From DATMXS01 sp035561355 (lineage in GTDB: Bacteria; Acidobacteriota; Terriglobia; Bryobacterales; Bryobacteraceae), in the NCBI GenBank assembly GCA_035561355.1, contig DATMXS010000291.1, positions 1 through 9,981 on the forward strand: 9,981 bases of DNA. The letters are read 5' to 3'. The translations under genes and the position numbers were made by a program. The notes beneath the pieces were generated by a model. The model was not told where the DNA came from. It did not search any database and worked only from the letters and a program-made list of their open reading frames with translations. Numbering within the stretch: position 1 is the first letter of the stretch; each line of letters opens with the position of its first letter. Positions 5,190 through 9,981 of this stretch are shown here, piece after piece.

Positions 5190-7228
5190 CACTGGAAGGG
5201 TGCGCGACGAGTCCGCTCGGCAGCTTCCTTAAAGCACTCGCGATCCTGCGGCTCGTCTCCGAACAGGCAGACACGGCTGCCCGCGGATGGTGGGACGGCG
5301 ATCGCTTCCGCCTGCGTTCCGAACTGGACGAAAACGGCCTGATCGATTTCTTCCTCGACCGCTACGTTCCGACACCGATCCTAGCCCCCTGGAACGGCGG
5401 CAGCGGATTCTATCCAAAGGACCGCCAGGACGGAATCGCGGCAATCGAATCGTCAACTGCCCAGCGGTTTGAGGATTACCGTGCTGCCATCGCATTTCTC
5501 AAGGACCTGCCGGAAGTCCGGGCCGGTAAATCCCAAGACGAGGAAGAGCGGCGCTCCGCAATTCTTCGTGCCGCGCGCAACTGGCTGCCGGACTCGGCCG
5601 TGGAGTGGTTAGATGCTGCCGTCGGGGTCTCAGCGACGGGTAAGCGCGCTTTCGCTCCGATCGTCGGCACGGGTGGAAACGAAGGCCGCTTGGACTACAC
5701 AAACAACTTCATGCAGCGGCTCGCGCAGCTGTTGATTGCTCCTGACTCGAACACGCCAGTCAGGCCGCTCCTCGAGAACGCGCTCTTCGGCACGCACACG
5801 GCGGGATTCCAGTCTGCTGCTACGGGGCAGTTCGACCCGGGCCGGGCGGGAGGATTCAACCAGGGACAAGGGATCGAAACGCCCGACATTCCCATCAATC
5901 CGTGGGATTTCGTGTTCACCCTGGAAGGTGCTGTCGCCTGGGCCAGCGGGTTGTACCGCCGGCACGGCGTCTCGTACGACTCCCTTCTGTGCAGCCCATT
6001 CACGGTGCGGGCCGACAGAGTAGGATTCGGATCGGCATCAAAGGACGAAGAGGCACGGGCCGAGATATGGGTGCCCGTATGGCCGCGACCCTCGCTGTAC
6101 AGCGAGATAAAGGTCCTGCTGAGGGAAGGGCGCGCCAGCCTCGGGCAGAAACCCGCGAAGAGCGGTCTCGATTTCGCAGAGGCTGCGACCTCCTTAGGCG
6201 TCGATCGCGGGGTTGACCGCTTTGTGCGCTACAGCATCCTAATGCGGCGCGGCAAGAGTTACATAGCTCTGCCGGCCGGGAGTTTCCCGGTCGGATACCG
6301 CGGCATCAGCGACCGAGTCCGGGAGTTGCGAGCCGTCCTCGATTTGATGAGAATTACAGCGGAGGACCGCCGCGGCGTGGATGCGGCTGCTTACGAAGCG
6401 CTGCTGCACGGCGGCCCCGACAGACTCCGCGATCTCATTGCCGCCTTTGGCCGAATGGTCCAAGCCCTCGTCCGCAGCCGAGGCAAACTGTTCGTTCCGA
6501 CCAAACTTCCGGCGACCCAGTGGATCGAGGATTGCGGCCCGGACGTCCCGGAGGTGCGCATTGCGGCTGCATTGGCTTCCATTCGCGATCGCGCTGCCGG
6601 GCCAATCCGCTCGAACCTGATGCGAAACGAGAACGAGTATGCATGGGTCGGTATCGGCTTCCCGGAACGTCTGATGTCCGTCATCGAAAAGCGTCTTCGG
6701 TCCTGGGGCGCGCCTGATTCAGGTTCAGAACAGACGGCGGCCGAAGGCCTGTTCACCGACCGCGGGCGAACTCCGTTCGGGGCGTCTTACGAACTCTGTC
6801 CGGGTGACGCGACATTGTTCATCGAACGCTCTGTGGACGATGAGCTGATCGAAGATCTGTTGTTCGCCTTTGTCTGTCTGAATTGGACCGAATTCCGCCC
6901 GCCCCGAGTGGCGCCGCCCGCTTCGGTGCTACCGATCTATGCTGTCCTCAAGCACCTCTTCCTCGGCTCTGCGGTCGAGGTGAATGGGGAGCGTAAGCAC
7001 ATTCGCCCAGATGCGCGCATATTGAGCTACCTCCGTAGCCGCAACGCGGAAGCGGCAACGGACGTTGCTCTGCGCCGTTTGCGCGTGGCCGGACTCAATC
7101 CTCTCAATGCCGACTACCGCGGCGGAGTCGATCCGCTGCGTTTGGCGGCATCGCTTCTGATCCCAGTGCGGGCAGGAGATCTGCAGAGGCCAGTTCTCAA
7201 CGAAAGCATGGAAGAAGTGTACTCATAG
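5177..7228 (+). CDS. csx17: Csx17, large subunit (Cas8g) of the type I-G effector complex
   Basis: A 683-residue protein, near the usual size for Csx17. The signature N-terminus is present: LEGCATSPLGSFLKALAIL (6-24), RGWWDGDRFRL (36-46), then FFLDRYVPTPILAPWNGG (58-75) and SGFYPKD (76-82). Further family blocks are RLDYTNNFMQRL (171-182), LFGTHTAGFQ (203-212), GQFDPGRAGGFNQGQG (217-232) and INPWDFVFTLEGAVAWA (240-256). In the characterised type I-G complex this subunit spans the inner face of the Cas7 backbone and holds Cas3, so it is expected to recognise the PAM and recruit the nuclease. A strong AAGGAGG fixes the start inside the cas3 end. No separate small-subunit gene is visible nearby; I looked for an internal start with a ribosome binding site in the 3' third and found none that was convincing. 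The stop is 6 nt before csb1. Confidence 0.95.
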   Translation: MQEMTLEGCATSPLGSFLKALAILRLVSEQADTAARGWWDGDRFRLRSELDENGLIDFFLDRYVPTPILAPWNGGSGFYPKDRQDGIAAIESSTAQRFEDYRAAIAFLKDLPEVRAGKSQDEEERRSAILRAARNWLPDSAVEWLDAAVGVSATGKRAFAPIVGTGGNEGRLDYTNNFMQRLAQLLIAPDSNTPVRPLLENALFGTHTAGFQSAATGQFDPGRAGGFNQGQGIETPDIPINPWDFVFTLEGAVAWASGLYRRHGVSYDSLLCSPFTVRADRVGFGSASKDEEARAEIWVPVWPRPSLYSEIKVLLREGRASLGQKPAKSGLDFAEAATSLGVDRGVDRFVRYSILMRRGKSYIALPAGSFPVGYRGISDRVRELRAVLDLMRITAEDRRGVDAAAYEALLHGGPDRLRDLIAAFGRMVQALVRSRGKLFVPTKLPATQWIEDCGPDVPEVRIAAALASIRDRAAGPIRSNLMRNENEYAWVGIGFPERLMSVIEKRLRSWGAPDSGSEQTAAEGLFTDRGRTPFGASYELCPGDATLFIERSVDDELIEDLLFAFVCLNWTEFRPPRVAPPASVLPIYAVLKHLFLGSAVEVNGERKHIRPDARILSYLRSRNAEAATDVALRRLRVAGLNPLNADYRGGVDPLRLAASLLIPVRAGDLQRPVLNESMEEVYS

Positions 7229-7231
7229 GAG
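7227..7231 (+). promoter_or_regulatory. Ribosome binding site deciding between two csb1 start codons
   Basis: AGGAG overlaps the csx17 stop codon. It is 3 nt from the first ATG (7235) and 6 nt from the second (7238), so the second is better placed. Overlap with the upstream stop implies translational coupling. Confidence 0.6.
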
Positions 7232-7234
7232 CTC

Positions 7235-8254
7235 ATGATGGATTGGAAGAACCTACTAAATTCTCCTCGTGTTCTGCTCGTGGCTGATCTTGAGCCCGCT
7301 CTTGGACAACGATTCCAGCCTACCGGCTTCGCCGATCTGGGAGCCGCGGAATACGCGACGCCGGACGGCTCGAAACGGATGCTGCTCGTAGAGAGCGCGC
7401 AGTCGGTTGCGAACCGGCTGGAGAAGACCTGCCTCGACGGAGACGGGCCTGACATTGCTCCGGACCTCAGCGGGCTGCCCTATGTGGCAGCTACTCTCAG
7501 AGGACCGGAAGGTACGGTACGAACGAGTTCGCTCGTCGAAGCGCACCGTATCGGCTCGCCGTATTTCCTCTTGAACAAGCAGTTCAAGTCTACCGTTGCC
7601 GATCGGATGGCCTACAATGCGAAGCGTCCGCTCGACTGGAAGAAGATATATGAAACTCTGTTCCATTACGATCCGAACAGCCTGATTCACGGCGTGTTCC
7701 TGTCGCTGTTGGAGGGCGGAAGGGTTCGGACGCCGCGTGCACTTACCGGGTTCATCGAGGCTGAGAACGTCCAACCCGTAGTCTCGGGCGGCGTAAAGAA
7801 CAGCCCTGTCGATCCCAAGGGCGAGTTGCAGGTGGCCGACTCGGATCCCGGTGAGAAGGGCATCTACAGCAACGTTCCGTACGCGCGCGTGGAATATGTT
7901 GCCTCCAGCATCACCGCATATTTCAACCTCGATCTCGCGTTGATCCGGGGCTATGGCCTGCCCGAAACCGCTACGCATCTTCTGATGGCCCTGGCGCTGT
8001 TGAAGGTCAGGCGATTCCTTGGCGCGCACCTGAGGCTCCGGACTGCTTGTGACCTCCGCCTCAGGGCCGATGTCCGGTCCAAGGCCCCCATCGGATTCGT
8101 TCTTTCCGAGGAATCCGTTCTGCTCGAAGACGTCAAGAAGGGGATCGCCGGCTGCGGCGAGCTCTTTGCGAAGCCCCCAGTGACCGAATTAGAGACCGTC
8201 GTGAAGATCGTCCGGAAGAAAGAGGACCAAGCCGCGGGGGCGTCTGCATCATGA
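7235..8254 (+). CDS. csb1: Csb1 (Cas7 family, GSU0053-like), backbone subunit
   Basis: A protein of 339 residues (338 if the second ATG at 7238 is used, which suits the ribosome binding site better). Csb1 is the Cas7-group RNA-binding subunit; copies polymerise along the crRNA to make the backbone of the type I-G complex. Counting from the second Met, diagnostic blocks are RFQPTGFADLGAAEY (25-39) and MLLVESAQSVANRLE (48-62). These are followed by LPYVAATLRG, TSSLVEAHRIGSPYFL and, in the middle, HGVFLSLLEGGRVRTPRALTG. Near the C-terminus SITAYFNLDLALIRGYGLP and LRTACDLRLRAD are also typical. No catalytic activity is expected. The gene is coupled on both sides: 6 nt after the csx17 stop, and sharing ATGA with csb2. 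I see no truncation. Confidence 0.95.
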   Translation: MMDWKNLLNSPRVLLVADLEPALGQRFQPTGFADLGAAEYATPDGSKRMLLVESAQSVANRLEKTCLDGDGPDIAPDLSGLPYVAATLRGPEGTVRTSSLVEAHRIGSPYFLLNKQFKSTVADRMAYNAKRPLDWKKIYETLFHYDPNSLIHGVFLSLLEGGRVRTPRALTGFIEAENVQPVVSGGVKNSPVDPKGELQVADSDPGEKGIYSNVPYARVEYVASSITAYFNLDLALIRGYGLPETATHLLMALALLKVRRFLGAHLRLRTACDLRLRADVRSKAPIGFVLSEESVLLEDVKKGIAGCGELFAKPPVTELETVVKIVRKKEDQAAGASAS

Positions 8255-9666
8255 CGTGCATCCGCCTTCGTTTCCCAGCGTCGCGCTACCATGCGAATCC
8301 CTGGGGGCGGCACGTGAACGAGGGAATCGCGGAGTGGCCGCCCTCTCCGTACCGGCTCCTAAGGGCCTTGTACGACACGTGGCGAAGGAAGTGCCCGGAT
8401 GTCCCGGAAGAGCGCGTAAGCAGTGCACTTGCTTTGTTGGGCGCCCGAGAGCCACGGTTCGGACTTCCGGCGGCTGTCGCATCTCACACACGCTCGTATT
8501 TGAGCAGCAACGGCGAGGATCCGTCAGACAAGAGCCTCATTTTCGACGCATTCGTGGCGTTGAACCGTGGCTGTGCACCTTGCTTCATCGTGTGGCCCGA
8601 CCTGACCTTATCTCCGGAAGAGCGCGAGACTCTCGGTCAGCTACTCCAGAACCTCAACTACCTGGGCCGGTCCGAGTCGTGGGTGGAGGCTGATCTGTTC
8701 GACGGAACGCCGAAGCCGGATTACTGGTGCGACCCGCTGTCCGATCCCGTCCGGGGCGGCGCTCCGGTTCCGGTGGCGTGCGTGGTGCCGCCGGAGAAGT
8801 ACGCCGCCAAGCAACCGTGGTTCGATGCCCTGACTGTCTCAACCACCGACATGCTGAAGCGAAAGGAGAGCGCTCCACCGCTGCTGCGCACCGTTCGGTA
8901 CGTTCGGCCCGAGCGGGCGCTGGTGACCCACCCAGTGATTCATCGGGTCAGAGTAGAGCCCTCAGAGCGGGCGGTGCTACTTTCCCTGAGCTGCACAGTG
9001 CTTCCCCTCGCAACCGCGACGATCGAGGTTGCCGAGCAGATCAGGGTGAGACTGATGGGCGCGCACCGAAAAAGGATGGACAACGACCCTTCCCGGGTCT
9101 CGCCTCTATTCAGCGGCAAGATCGGCGGAAAGAAGCGCCTGGACCACGGGCACATCTTCATCCTGCCGCTGTCCAATGATCGCGGCAGAATCGACCGGAT
9201 CTTGCTATTGAGCAAAAGCAGGGCGTTCACTCGTCAGGAGTTGGACGCAATCGGAGGAGTCGATCACCTGAGGTTCAGCTACGAGCAGCCTGTTCGGTGC
9301 GTCATTTCCTGGCAAGGCTCCTTGGACGATCCAGTCATCCGGTCAAACGCAACGTGCGCGGTCAGCGCGACGCCGTTCGTTACTGTCCGGCATATGCGGA
9401 AGGGCCGCGAGCTCGAGAAGTTCCTCACCGATGAGGTCAGGAGAGAGTGCCGCAACCTTGGGATCCCTGAACCGTCTGCAATCGAGATGCTTCCTCGACC
9501 CGCCCGGAGTCTGTTCGAATCTGTCGAGTTCAGGCGCAATCGCAGAGACGATCCGCCACGTCCCGGATGGGCATTTCGGCTGACCTTCTCTGAGCCCGTG
9601 ATGATGCCTTTCAGCCTGGGCTACGGATGCCACTTCGGGCTGGGCCAGTTCGTTGCGAAAGGGTAA
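8251..9666 (+). CDS. csb2: Csb2 (GSU0054-like), Cas5/Cas6-like crRNA-processing subunit
   Basis: A 471-residue protein with the classic N-terminus RFPASRYHANPWGRHVNE (7-24) followed by EWPPSPYRLLRAL (28-40), a Cas5-type first half. HTRSY lies near residue 80. The C-terminal half is Cas6-like and ends FSLGYGCHFGLGQFVAKG, whose glycine-rich loop (about 455-465, with His461) is the usual RNA-binding end of this class. In the characterised type I-G system Csb2 cuts pre-crRNA in the repeat and stays on the 3' end of the mature guide, so it replaces separate cas5 and cas6 genes; none is present here. The catalytic residue cannot be assigned with confidence from sequence alone. The ATG overlaps the csb1 stop (ATGA) with no strong ribosome binding site, so translation is probably re-initiated. 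cas2 follows after 9 nt. Confidence 0.95.
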   Translation: MTCIRLRFPASRYHANPWGRHVNEGIAEWPPSPYRLLRALYDTWRRKCPDVPEERVSSALALLGAREPRFGLPAAVASHTRSYLSSNGEDPSDKSLIFDAFVALNRGCAPCFIVWPDLTLSPEERETLGQLLQNLNYLGRSESWVEADLFDGTPKPDYWCDPLSDPVRGGAPVPVACVVPPEKYAAKQPWFDALTVSTTDMLKRKESAPPLLRTVRYVRPERALVTHPVIHRVRVEPSERAVLLSLSCTVLPLATATIEVAEQIRVRLMGAHRKRMDNDPSRVSPLFSGKIGGKKRLDHGHIFILPLSNDRGRIDRILLLSKSRAFTRQELDAIGGVDHLRFSYEQPVRCVISWQGSLDDPVIRSNATCAVSATPFVTVRHMRKGRELEKFLTDEVRRECRNLGIPEPSAIEMLPRPARSLFESVEFRRNRRDDPPRPGWAFRLTFSEPVMMPFSLGYGCHFGLGQFVAKG

Positions 9667-9675
9667 GGTCACTCC

Positions 9676-9966
9676 ATGCGCTCCTCTTACCTCGTCTGTT
9701 ACGACATCTCGGATGACAAGCGGCTCCGCAAGGTGTTTACGACGATGCGGGGGTTCGGGGGCCACTTACAGTACTCGGTATTCGAATGCCAGTTCACTCC
9801 GATGGATTTGGTGCGGTGCAGGACGGAGCTGGCGAAACTTATCAACCAGAACGAGGACCAGGTGCTGTTCGTGAACCTCGGGCCGTCGGAGGGCCGCGGC
9901 GACCGCGTCATCACGGCCCTCGGCAAGCCCTACACGCCCCTGGATTCCTCCTGCATCGTCGTGTGA
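9676..9966 (+). CDS. cas2: Cas2, spacer-acquisition protein
   Basis: A 96-residue protein with the normal Cas2 layout: SYLVCYDISDDKRLRKV (4-20), whose Asp10 is the conserved first-strand aspartate, then GGHLQYSVFECQFT (28-41), the helix MDLVRCRTELAKLI, and DQVLFVNLGPSEGRG (61-75). Cas2 dimers bridge two Cas1 dimers in the integrase that inserts new spacers; nuclease activity is not needed for that. AAGG (9665-9668) lies 7 nt before the ATG and overlaps the csb2 stop. The tail after residue 80 is short and shows no fused domain. Cas2 precedes any adaptation nuclease here, whereas it commonly follows cas1; cas1, possibly as the cas4-cas1 fusion common in this subtype, is not in the window. Confidence 0.95.
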   Translation: MRSSYLVCYDISDDKRLRKVFTTMRGFGGHLQYSVFECQFTPMDLVRCRTELAKLINQNEDQVLFVNLGPSEGRGDRVITALGKPYTPLDSSCIVV

Positions 9967-9970
9967 TCCC

Positions 9971-9981
9971 ATGAGCGCACT
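9971..9981 (+). CDS. Possible start of the next gene in the operon (partial)
   Basis: An ATG at 9971 lies 4 nt after the cas2 stop and opens a frame starting Met-Ser-Ala before the window ends. Spacing matches the tight packing of the operon, but there is no clear ribosome binding site and too little sequence to identify a product. A cas4-cas1 fusion or cas1 is the family-based expectation, not something seen. Confidence 0.3.

Noticed and set aside
7256..8029. 257-aa - strand open frame
   Set aside because: Entirely antisense to csb1, whose family blocks are unmistakable; the length is a byproduct of GC-rich codon structure.
1..9981. CRISPR array within the window
   Set aside because: I looked for any 25-40 base unit recurring at regular spacing and found none; the array must lie outside, most likely beyond the right edge.

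Overview
The window carries most of a type I-G (formerly I-U) CRISPR-Cas operon on the + strand. A serine-recombinase module lies on the - strand to its left, and about 670 bp of gene-poor DNA lies between them. Coding DNA is high in GC (roughly 60-67% in the stretches counted by hand). Several genes lack a clear Shine-Dalgarno site, and the recombinase/DUF2924 pair is typical of soil and environmental bacteria. My guess is Acidobacteriota or a proteobacterium/myxobacterium-like lineage, but nothing here settles the taxonomy.

Left part (1-1295, - strand). Three closely spaced genes are read right to left: a 56-aa small ORF with a good ribosome binding site, a DUF2924 protein, and the resolvase domain of a large serine recombinase that runs off the left edge. 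This is a recurring mobile-element or prophage-style module. A divergent spacer (1296-1509) holds two copies of an 11-bp AT-rich word 53 bp apart. After it comes a small, very basic protein (1510-1872, + strand) with a coiled-coil-like N-terminus and two copies of an RKR-S-A-IA-A-KRW motif.

Middle (1873-2540). I can support no gene here. The stretch contains a 19-bp near-perfect palindrome, a lone segment that resembles one edge of a CRISPR repeat, and a 10-bp-arm inverted repeat followed by a likely promoter.

Right part (2541-9981, + strand). A 70-aa protein that looks like a minimal Cas2/SinR-type ferredoxin-fold protein comes first. A 90-bp spacer with a 12-bp stem and a palindrome touching a TAATAT box follows. 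Then come cas3 (helicase with C-terminal HD nuclease), csx17 (large subunit, Cas8g), csb1 (Cas7 backbone), csb2 (Cas5/Cas6-like crRNA-processing subunit) and cas2. The genes overlap or sit within about 10 bp of each other, so they are almost certainly one transcript. A possible next gene starts at 9971; cas4-cas1 is the family expectation, but it cannot be verified here. No CRISPR array is visible in the window.

In the expected scheme, Csb2 processes pre-crRNA and Csb1, Csx17 and Csb2 form the surveillance complex. Cas3 is recruited to unwind and degrade target DNA. Cas2, with a Cas1 that must lie outside the window, would acquire spacers. The items most worth a second look are the Cas2-like mini-protein and the structured DNA around its promoter and that of cas3.
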